DNA of 64,000 bases from Polaromonas sp. (GTDB lineage: Bacteria > Pseudomonadota > Gammaproteobacteria > Burkholderiales > Burkholderiaceae_C): contig JAURVI010000041.1 in assembly GCA_030655515.1 (NCBI GenBank), forward strand, positions 1 to 64,000, written 5' to 3'. The notes beneath the pieces were generated by a model. That model did not search any database. It was not told the origin of the DNA and worked only from the letters and a program-made list of their open reading frames with translations. Below, piece by piece: positions 50,762 to 58,884 of the stretch (its first letter is position 1; each line of letters opens with the position of its first letter). The position numbers were made by a program, and so were the translations under genes.

Positions 50762-51692
50762 GCGCCCGCTACTGAGTATCGTCACTCCCTGTTTCAACGA
50801 AGAGGACAACGTTGACGAGCTCTACAGGCGGATCAGGGCCGCGATTGCCGGCTTGACGAAATACGAGTTCGAGTTGATCTTTATTGACAACCACTCAGAG
50901 GACGGAACCGTGGCCAAGCTCAAGAGCCTGGCGGCGAGCGACCCGGCTGTCAAGATCATCGTCAATGCGCGCAATTTCGGCCATATCCGTTCCCCCTATT
51001 ACGGCATTCTCCAGTCGCGCGGTGTCGCTACCATCTACCTCGCCTCCGACCTGCAGGACCCGCCGGAATTGATTCCGGAGTTCATCAAGCATTGGGAAGA
51101 GGGCTACAAGCTGGTCATGGCGATCAAGCCCGTGAGCAAGGGTGTTGCCTGGGTCCATGCCCTGCGCAAGGCCTATTACCGCTTTGTGGATGGGATTTCC
51201 GACATTTCTCTGGTGGCGGACTCCACGGGGTTCGGCCTGTACGACCGCAAAGTTCTGGATCACCTGCGCCAGATCAACGACCCCTATCCCTTTTTGCGCG
51301 GCCTGATTTGCGAGCTGGGTTACGACATCAAGACCATTCCGTTCGATCAGCCGAGACGGCTGCGTGGAATATCAAAAAACAACTTCTACACGCTCTACGA
51401 CATCGCGATGCTGGGGATCGTCAGCCATTCCAAGGTTCCCATCCGGATTGCCGCTTTCGTGGGTTTTGCGCTGGGTCTATTCAGTGTGCTTGCGGCAATG
51501 GTTTTTCTGATACTGAAACTCCTGTTTTGGGAGTCTTTCCCACTAGGGATTGCCCCCGTGGTGATTGGCCTCTTTTTCCTGTTCGGTATCCAGTTGATGT
51601 TTATTGGGATCCTCGGGGAATACATCGGCTCAATACATACTTATCTTCAACGTCGGCCGGTGGTAGTTGAAAAAGAGCGAATAAATTTTTGA
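50754..51692 (+). CDS. GtrB-like GT2 polyprenyl-phosphate glycosyltransferase
   Basis: The 312-residue GT2 has LLSIVTPCFNEEDNVDELYR, ELIFIDNHSEDGTVAKLKSL and YLASDLQDPPELIPEFIKHW with the DxD-type SDLQDP, then two C-terminal helices with FLFGIQLMFIGILGEYIGSI. This is the DPM1/GtrB arrangement that transfers a sugar to undecaprenyl phosphate on the inner face. It overlaps the methyltransferase by eight bases. GtrA then flips the product. Confidence 0.88.
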   Translation: MSERPLLSIVTPCFNEEDNVDELYRRIRAAIAGLTKYEFELIFIDNHSEDGTVAKLKSLAASDPAVKIIVNARNFGHIRSPYYGILQSRGVATIYLASDLQDPPELIPEFIKHWEEGYKLVMAIKPVSKGVAWVHALRKAYYRFVDGISDISLVADSTGFGLYDRKVLDHLRQINDPYPFLRGLICELGYDIKTIPFDQPRRLRGISKNNFYTLYDIAMLGIVSHSKVPIRIAAFVGFALGLFSVLAAMVFLILKLLFWESFPLGIAPVVIGLFFLFGIQLMFIGILGEYIGSIHTYLQRRPVVVEKERINF

Positions 51693-51750
51693 TCCGTTTG
51701 GATTGTGCTACAGGGTGTGTGCCCAGCCCTTACAGGTGTGACAACAATAG

Positions 51751-54240
51751 ATGCGCAATATAAGCCTAACGCGGATAGTCGTAGCTCACGCGCTTTTCCA
51801 GATTCCCGGACTTCTTGCACTGGCACATTTTGTTGCCGAGCAGTCACGCCGGACTTGGGAGAGAAGTCACTACATCGATAATTTGGCCGCTTGGGCCATT
51901 CAGCCGCAACCCCCCAAGATCGAGAGCATTCTTGAATACGCTTTGCTCTTGGCATTAGGGGCGGTCCTGATTCTTGTTGTTGCTGCGTATTCGCGTCGGG
52001 ATCGTGGCTATGTTCGGATGGGGGGCTGGCAATGGGCCGCACTTGGGGCCTATGAACTTGCCTGTTTGATCGCGCCTGGTCAATCAGGCATGCCAATCGG
52101 GTGGTTGGTGTTGGCAATTTTGCTGCCCATGTGGCTTTTTTCATGCAATCGAAAATCTCCAACAGTGGTTGCGCAACGCACATACCTTGCGATTGCAGCT
52201 GGAGCTTTGGGCTCTGCATTGTGGCTACTGGCCGCGACCTCCTGGAGCCCCGAACTACGCTTCATCAACGATTACGCAGACTTTCCTGAATACACCCGCC
52301 TGCAGGACGGCCGCTTGGTCGAAAATGCCGAATTCCTGCGCGCCAATAGTATTCCCGGTTGGTCCAAAGCCAGTTCATGCGAGGAAAAAGACGCCACGGC
52401 TTTAAACGTTTGCCTGCCCCTGAGCAAGGCGGTATTTCGCGATGCGTATGAGTCTTTTCTGTTGTTTCCTCCGGGGAGTGGTCTTGCATACAGCTGGGAC
52501 AAAGAGATCTTGCTTGCCTATAGACCACTGGGTGAAAAAGAAAAGCTGCTGATTCAATCGTTGTGGGGAGTGAAGCCCGATCTCCTGGAAAAAGATAAGC
52601 TGCGCTCAAAGAACTATTGGCGGGGGCCGAAAGAGAAAGCAAGCGGTGCTGAGTCAGTTCTGCCGCAGGAAAACTATAGAGTAAAAGAGTTTCTTCAAAA
52701 AAATAACAATGAACTTGAAGCCCAACGCCAGCTGGGCCGGTTTTTTTATCATCACGCCTATCTTTATCTTCCAGCGCTGGAGAGAGTGCTGTTTCCTGGG
52801 GACCACATTACTCCGGCGCAATATGGCGAAGGTTTGACAAGCACCCTTGGCACCTTAATTAAAAGCTTCGGCGCGCCGACATTCCAGGCCTACTACAGTT
52901 TTTTTTGGTGGGGACTGTACGCCTATTTGGTGCTGCTTGGATTTGTCACATGGTGGATTACCCGGGATGCCTGGGCAAGTGTCCTGGCGACAGGCGCGGC
53001 CATGTCCCTTGTGCTGGTCATCAGCTATGACGCCTTGCGCATGGCGCCCGGATTCAATCCGATCCGCCATTTTCCCGATCTTTTATGTTTCCTTGCAATC
53101 GCCCACGACTTGAGGCGGCGCTCGAGGCTGTCTGCCCTGCTACGCGCTGCTGCTATCGGGATACTGATCTGGTGGAATCGGGAATTCGGTCTCTTTTTTC
53201 TTGGCGCCAGCATGGCATGGCTCATTGCCGAAGCTTGCTCGGCGACAGGGCGCTGGCGCAGGCCGGTTGCTCAATTCGCTCTGGAAGCGGTTTTTGCGAT
53301 CGTCTTGCTAATCAGTACAAATTCAGGGGGCATAAGCGATTTGGCCCAGTACAACCTGTTGGGAATCGGGGCCCCCTTGACGCGCTGGCGAGATGTTTTC
53401 GGCTGGCTGGCCATATGGACCCCATTGATTGCCGGTTTGATTTGGATACGATTCTTCAGGGAGCAAGTGGCGGTCAGTGAAAGACAGAATAATCTGCTGG
53501 ACATCGCTGGAATAGGGTCTGTATACGCCGCGCTGGCTACGATTTATGCGCTCTGGAATCCATCTCCAAATCATGCCGCTGTTATTTGGATGTGTGCGGT
53601 CATTCCACTCACTGCAGTCATCCTTTGGATCGTGGAGCTAGCCAGTCGTGACAAGGTTCAGCCGCACTATTTTTTAAAGTACAGTGCTGCAATATCAGTC
53701 TCCATATTGGCATTCATGATCGTCGGTAATCAAACTGTCCTGAGACAGTTTGAAGAAATATTTGATAACCATCAGGTGATGCGCTGGACTTTCCCTGGCT
53801 TGACAGGAAGCAGCACGGCTGACCCAAAGGTCATGCAGGAGAGCGTTGCGTTAATCGAAAAGTATCAGCCCAAAGGCCGAATTCTGCTGATATCGAGATA
53901 CGACAGCTTGCTGCAGATATTGACCAATCGCCTCCCGCTTCTCCCCTATGTTGAATTACCAGGTGCGGTGGTAAGTCGGGAAATGGTTGAAAAAATTGCT
54001 GCGCGGGTGCTGCAATCCAATGCGCAGTTTCTTTATGCAGATAAAGATTTACTCGACGAGCGGGAGTGGCAAATCCCCTATGACAATGAAGGTGAAGCAG
54101 ATTCAGGAGCCGCCAACCGGGTGGCTTCGCTGGCGGCATTGGGACAGGTCTTTCATAGAATTGCGCATTGTTATACCCCTGGCGAAGCTCAAGGCGCATT
54201 GCGGGTTTGGCATCGGACCTGTGAGGCCCAGAAAATATGA
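51751..54240 (+). CDS. Large GT-C-like membrane protein, paralogue A1
   Basis: The 829-residue protein has an N-terminal helix pair, a periplasmic stretch (about residues 170-330), roughly eight more hydrophobic segments and a soluble C-terminal part. No known domain is obvious. Segments such as LGRFFYHHAYLYLPALERVL and FWWGLYAYLVLLGFVTWWIT, and the tryptophan/arginine-rich loop AIGILIWWNREFGLFFLG, recall GT-C-type sugar transferases. The next gene is a clear paralogue sharing GRFFYHH and the WSREMGLF/WNREFGLF block. Function unknown; a periplasmic glycosyl transfer is inferred from context. Confidence 0.7.
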   Translation: MRNISLTRIVVAHALFQIPGLLALAHFVAEQSRRTWERSHYIDNLAAWAIQPQPPKIESILEYALLLALGAVLILVVAAYSRRDRGYVRMGGWQWAALGAYELACLIAPGQSGMPIGWLVLAILLPMWLFSCNRKSPTVVAQRTYLAIAAGALGSALWLLAATSWSPELRFINDYADFPEYTRLQDGRLVENAEFLRANSIPGWSKASSCEEKDATALNVCLPLSKAVFRDAYESFLLFPPGSGLAYSWDKEILLAYRPLGEKEKLLIQSLWGVKPDLLEKDKLRSKNYWRGPKEKASGAESVLPQENYRVKEFLQKNNNELEAQRQLGRFFYHHAYLYLPALERVLFPGDHITPAQYGEGLTSTLGTLIKSFGAPTFQAYYSFFWWGLYAYLVLLGFVTWWITRDAWASVLATGAAMSLVLVISYDALRMAPGFNPIRHFPDLLCFLAIAHDLRRRSRLSALLRAAAIGILIWWNREFGLFFLGASMAWLIAEACSATGRWRRPVAQFALEAVFAIVLLISTNSGGISDLAQYNLLGIGAPLTRWRDVFGWLAIWTPLIAGLIWIRFFREQVAVSERQNNLLDIAGIGSVYAALATIYALWNPSPNHAAVIWMCAVIPLTAVILWIVELASRDKVQPHYFLKYSAAISVSILAFMIVGNQTVLRQFEEIFDNHQVMRWTFPGLTGSSTADPKVMQESVALIEKYQPKGRILLISRYDSLLQILTNRLPLLPYVELPGAVVSREMVEKIAARVLQSNAQFLYADKDLLDEREWQIPYDNEGEADSGAANRVASLAALGQVFHRIAHCYTPGEAQGALRVWHRTCEAQKI

Positions 54241-56774
54241 ATATCCGCTCGTACTTCGCCGATAAAACCGTGAGCGCCCGCACAGCTGTGCTGGCGGTTT
54301 TGATGGCATTGGTCCCAGCCTTTTGGGGAATCGCGATCCCGTTTTCACGGCTGGCATTCCGGGGCAGTCTTTATGAATGGAATCGCGGCATATTTGACTG
54401 GGTGAATATTCCGCCAGAGGCCAAGATAATCTTGATCTCTGGCTATGTATTTGCGTTCGCCGCCACGATGGCGATGCTCCTGCTGATTCTGCTGGGCGCA
54501 CGCAAAACCGCCTACGCCGAGGTTCTGGAACGGCGTCTTGGGCGTTTTTCGCTGGCAAGCGTTGTCGGTTTTGTCGGGGCGCTCGCGGTCCTGGGTGTTG
54601 CCGGATTCGTCCTGCTTTATACACGGCATGTTTTTTCAGCTTATGCGGCTTTTGCTTTGGGCGCTTCGGCTTGTGCTGTGGTCGGCTTCTGGGTGTCTTT
54701 TCGCATCAAAGCGCCGGGCTCATATCGTCCTCTGCTCGCCATTCTTCCCCTGCTGATCGGGATCTGCCCGCTCATCTATGCCTTGCTACTGACGCCATTT
54801 CGTGTGCCGAACGAATTTCTGGCGTTGCCGGAGGAGACGATTCTTGCGAGCGGTAAGCGCATCGACAACATCGAATTCATCAACTCCAGACGCTTCGAAG
54901 GTTTGGTCGTCCCTGATCCACGGTTGAGCCTCAAAGGACTTGAGGCATCTGCTATAAGAATTGGGCTTACGGCTGATATCGATCCATGGGCCATTGAATC
55001 TCTGGAAAAAAGCGCACCGGAGCGCTTCAGGTACGACCGCACCAATGCTCAACTGGAGATTCATGGCTCGCTAAATTGGGAGGAGTTCCAGTATTTATCG
55101 CCATTGGCTCAGGAAGCCGACTTGAGGCGGCTGGAGGCTAAATTTGCTGCTGATTCCATGGCAGCCCGGAGACTGGCTGGCGAGAGATACGACAAAGATG
55201 AACTGGAGTTTCTTCGGGCCAATCGGCCGGAGCTCGAGCGGCAACTGGTATTGGGCCGCTTTTTCTATCATCACGTGTTCTTGTTTCTACCCGCGGTCGC
55301 CGGGGTACTGGATGGTGTGCTTGTTTCTGCTTCCCAATATGGACGAGGGTTGACAGTTTTCTTCGCAGAAGTGCTGAAACGTACCCCGGAAAATCTCCGC
55401 TTCAACAGTTATCTTGCCCTGCTTTATTTAAGCTACCCCTTGTACCTAGCGGGAATTCTTCTTGTGGCGTACCGTCTGGGGCTTTGGCGGTGGAGCGCCA
55501 TTTTTGTTGCTTCGGCAACACTCATAGGTTATCTTGCATCGGAAATAGAAACTGTCCGGCTTGGCGTAGGATTGGCTCCATGGCGTCACTTTTTTGATAT
55601 CACGATTCTTTATTACTTGTTTCGGTACATACGAAGTCAAACCCCCGCTGATGGATTGATGCTGGTAGCCATGACGGGATTTTCGGTTTACTGGTCGAGA
55701 GAAATGGGTCTCTTCCTCGGAATAGCAGTTATCTTCGGCTTGACCAATCACGCTGTAAGTTCGCGTCGAAGCCGGCAGTGGTTGCTGGTGGTTGCCGGTA
55801 TTCTTTCAGTCGTGCTCGGCTACTGGCTGGGTGACCCTAACGCGCTAACCCACCCCGATGCTGCATTGCTGGGTCTGAATACGCCAAGTTTGCCTGCTGG
55901 CTTTATTTCGATACTGGCCGGAGGGCTACTCCTGGCGGGTGGATTTTGGTGGGTTAGACGACCCGAAAATCCAGTTCAGGCCAGTGTTCATTATGCCGAG
56001 TGGATATTCCTTGGCACTTCCCTTGCCTATACTGCAATTTGCGGTATATATCTGCTCTGGTATCCCAGGCCGCACCATTTGGCGCCCATCATGCCGGTGA
56101 TCGGCTTGGCGATGGCGCTTGCCTACCGGCATTATTTCGATCCCTCAAAGCCTTACAGTATCAAAATTGCTGCCACGACCATGGGATTGGCGCTGTTCAT
56201 GCTAACTCTTCTGGGTGCGCTTGGAATTTTCGAACTCAGGAAAGAGGCGGGTATTTTTCGTACTCATGTCGTTCACAACTGGAGTTTTCCAAATGGACAG
56301 ATGACGAGTACCGGGCAGCCAGAGCTGATAAGCGAGAGCATCGACCTTATTCGAAAGCACGAAATAAACTCGTCAGTGAATATCTTGTCGCCATGGGAAG
56401 TGGTGTTGCTGCCCTTTGCCGGAAAATATAAATCCGGGCCATTTCTGGTCTCTTTTGATTCCTTGTTTTCGGATAAAGAAGTCAAGCAGCTCGCTGAACA
56501 TTTGACATCTTCCCCAGACAAAGTCTTGTTCGTTGACTCAAGGATTAGCCAAGGACAATATGAGTGGTCGCTGGACGCCAATGCCTATATGAAAAATAGA
56601 GTATATGCTTCAACGCTGCGACTGGCCGCTCATGCGAGTCTGCGGCGTGTTTTCGAGATCGTGAAGCCATGCTATGAGCTGGTAGAGGAAGGGCGTCTGA
56701 TCTCGGCTTATATGCGAAAACCTGCTGCCAAATGGACTGGTGAAGCATGCATCACGGGCGAGAAACAACCTTGA
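54237..56774 (+). CDS. Large GT-C-like membrane protein, paralogue A2
   Basis: The 845-residue protein shares its layout with the preceding one and repeats the LGRFFYHHVFLFLPAVAGVL block, ASQYGRGLTVFFAEVL and FSVYWSREMGLFLGIAVIFG. Four N-terminal hydrophobic segments precede a periplasmic loop (about residues 195-345) and further helices. The ATG overlaps the previous stop (ATGA), so the paralogues are coupled. It is probably a tandem duplication with divergence. No established family was recognised. Confidence 0.7.
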   Translation: MNIRSYFADKTVSARTAVLAVLMALVPAFWGIAIPFSRLAFRGSLYEWNRGIFDWVNIPPEAKIILISGYVFAFAATMAMLLLILLGARKTAYAEVLERRLGRFSLASVVGFVGALAVLGVAGFVLLYTRHVFSAYAAFALGASACAVVGFWVSFRIKAPGSYRPLLAILPLLIGICPLIYALLLTPFRVPNEFLALPEETILASGKRIDNIEFINSRRFEGLVVPDPRLSLKGLEASAIRIGLTADIDPWAIESLEKSAPERFRYDRTNAQLEIHGSLNWEEFQYLSPLAQEADLRRLEAKFAADSMAARRLAGERYDKDELEFLRANRPELERQLVLGRFFYHHVFLFLPAVAGVLDGVLVSASQYGRGLTVFFAEVLKRTPENLRFNSYLALLYLSYPLYLAGILLVAYRLGLWRWSAIFVASATLIGYLASEIETVRLGVGLAPWRHFFDITILYYLFRYIRSQTPADGLMLVAMTGFSVYWSREMGLFLGIAVIFGLTNHAVSSRRSRQWLLVVAGILSVVLGYWLGDPNALTHPDAALLGLNTPSLPAGFISILAGGLLLAGGFWWVRRPENPVQASVHYAEWIFLGTSLAYTAICGIYLLWYPRPHHLAPIMPVIGLAMALAYRHYFDPSKPYSIKIAATTMGLALFMLTLLGALGIFELRKEAGIFRTHVVHNWSFPNGQMTSTGQPELISESIDLIRKHEINSSVNILSPWEVVLLPFAGKYKSGPFLVSFDSLFSDKEVKQLAEHLTSSPDKVLFVDSRISQGQYEWSLDANAYMKNRVYASTLRLAAHASLRRVFEIVKPCYELVEEGRLISAYMRKPAAKWTGEACITGEKQP

Positions 56775-56811
56775 ACCGTGATTGCACGAATCAGCATTCC
56801 CTGGAGTCCCA

Positions 56812-58839
56812 ATGAAAATTAGAAACAAACTGCTTTGGCTGCTGGGTGCTTCGACCATTCTGGCCTTGGCGCTATATTTTGCTATCGACATCTCGGGAAA
56901 GAAGGTATCAAAAGGGGTTGAGGTCGCAAGCTTGTCATGGGAAAGTCCAGCAAAGGATGGCAGCATCCGGGAGCCTATACGTTACAAAGAGACGGATAAG
57001 GCTAGGTATAAATATTTTCATATTCATTTCTCGTTTAAGGCGAACCACAACGAGGGGCATCCGAATATTCTACAAACGGCGAGCAGCAATTCCGGTATCC
57101 GGCTTGAGCTGGGAAAGCCATCTGTATTGGCACTTATCGTTGGGCGGGCTGAAGATTCGTTTGTGCTGACGCAGGCTTTGACACTGGGAGCGTGGCACGA
57201 GGTTTCTATCGACATCAGTTCGAATAACCATCTTCGGGTTACTGTTGATGATATTCTGGTGGTCGATCAAAGTCGCCGTCTTGATTACCAAATCGATGAT
57301 ATTGCAATTGGTTCAGGCTTCAGCGCCACAAGACCATTTAATGGCGAGATCAAGGTGCATACCCTTTCCTACGGGTTCATGGAGAGAAACGAACTGCTCA
57401 TCAAGGCTTTGGCTTCATGGATACTGTTTGCCGTGGTCGTATTTGTGGCAGTACTGGCTGCCCCAACCTTCCGATTTTTAGCTCGTATCTTTTCAAAAGC
57501 TCACGCACAGTGGGGCGTACTAAAACTAAAAATACCTGAGTTCCTGCGAGTCCAGCAAGAAGGGGCTTCAAAAATTCCCCGTTTTGAAACTAATAGAAAA
57601 AGCGAGAAAGCAGAACTGGTTAAACTTATTCTGGTAGTTGGTACGGTTGCAGCAATAATATTTCACTACTCGAGGTTCGCTTTTGTCGGCGATCATGCGC
57701 CAAAACCTGATAGTTTTCTTCACTTCCCGGTAAATATATTCTGCGATTTTTATTCTCTCTTCGATGGCTATGTTCGCATGAGGTATAGCGTCGCAATGAA
57801 TTATCTTCCCGCCTTGTTCATTCCACTTGATCTTCTGGCGAGGGTGACGGTGAATAACCCCTATCTGGCGATTAAAATTTTGCTTGCCCTTTATCTGGCG
57901 TTACTTGTACCTTATATATATTTGAGCTTGCGCGGGATGCGAGCCGTGCCCAGGACATTGACCGCCTTTGCATTGATTGCATGTAATTATCCGGTACTCT
58001 TTACGATCCACTCCGGGAATTTTGAGATGCTTTGCTTCTTGCTGGTGGCTTATGCAATCCTCTTTAGAATCAAAAAGCTTTACGTTTTGGCCGGTACATT
58101 GATTGGTATTGCGGCAGCCATCAAGCTTTATCCGGCCATCTTTCTCTTTTCTATAGTTTCCAGAAAAAACTGGAAGCAGCTTTTTCTAGGTTCTGCAGTC
58201 GGGTTTGCTCTATCAATCACCATCGGTTTCGCCATGACCGGATCTATGCTCGGAAATATTGTTGCGTGGGCTGGTGTGGTGCAGAGAGGTTTTGAAAATT
58301 ACACCGGGATGATGGTGCTTTCGTATAACGGCGTGTATTTCGGCCATTCCATAATGAACGCATTCCGCATTATAGTCGGCCCGGGATACAGCATAGCCGC
58401 ACTGTTGCCTTACTATTCCATTTTTTCTGCGATTGCAATCCTTGGTGTTTTAGCCGTGATGCAAAAGTCACGATATCTGTACCTGAGGGTCTTGTTGCCT
58501 GCCTGCGCAATTTGCCTTTTCGCGCCAACCTCCCAGGACTACAAGTTGCTGTATCTGACCATTCCGCTGCTCATGTTGCTGCGTTCAAACAGGAACTATC
58601 GGCATGAGACGGCTTTGTGCGTACTTGTTACGCTGATACTTATTCCAAAAGCGTACATCACTTTCTATGGTTCAACATATGTCAATACGAACACGCTTTT
58701 AAATGCGTCTCTTCTTCTGATCGTTCTGTCGTATGGTATGTATTTGTCTTTTTTCGACAAGAAATTCAAGCGGTCAGATGTACCTGGAAGTCAGACACCC
58801 AATGAAGTTGTACTTATGCGCGGGAAAAATTCGTCCTGA
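56812..58839 (+). CDS. LamG-like domain plus GT87-type membrane protein
   Basis: The 675-residue protein has one N-terminal helix, then a beta-rich periplasmic domain (about residues 30-195) with FHIHFSFKANHNEGHPNILQ and SIDISSNNHLRVTVDDILVV, resembling LamG/concanavalin-like sandwiches. The C-terminal part (residues 270-650) is multi-pass and has IAAAIKLYPAIFLFSIVSRK and CLFAPTSQDYKLLYLTIPLL, a GT87 (DUF2029) pattern of lipid-donor mannosyl-type transferases. I chose ATG 56812 (GGAG upstream). The same N-terminal domain occurs in the next gene with a different C-terminus. Confidence 0.72.
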   Translation: MKIRNKLLWLLGASTILALALYFAIDISGKKVSKGVEVASLSWESPAKDGSIREPIRYKETDKARYKYFHIHFSFKANHNEGHPNILQTASSNSGIRLELGKPSVLALIVGRAEDSFVLTQALTLGAWHEVSIDISSNNHLRVTVDDILVVDQSRRLDYQIDDIAIGSGFSATRPFNGEIKVHTLSYGFMERNELLIKALASWILFAVVVFVAVLAAPTFRFLARIFSKAHAQWGVLKLKIPEFLRVQQEGASKIPRFETNRKSEKAELVKLILVVGTVAAIIFHYSRFAFVGDHAPKPDSFLHFPVNIFCDFYSLFDGYVRMRYSVAMNYLPALFIPLDLLARVTVNNPYLAIKILLALYLALLVPYIYLSLRGMRAVPRTLTAFALIACNYPVLFTIHSGNFEMLCFLLVAYAILFRIKKLYVLAGTLIGIAAAIKLYPAIFLFSIVSRKNWKQLFLGSAVGFALSITIGFAMTGSMLGNIVAWAGVVQRGFENYTGMMVLSYNGVYFGHSIMNAFRIIVGPGYSIAALLPYYSIFSAIAILGVLAVMQKSRYLYLRVLLPACAICLFAPTSQDYKLLYLTIPLLMLLRSNRNYRHETALCVLVTLILIPKAYITFYGSTYVNTNTLLNASLLLIVLSYGMYLSFFDKKFKRSDVPGSQTPNEVVLMRGKNSS

Positions 58840-58884
58840 TCATTTTTTTATTTCAAGTGAAGTAGATGCAGAGAATTGTTCCCA

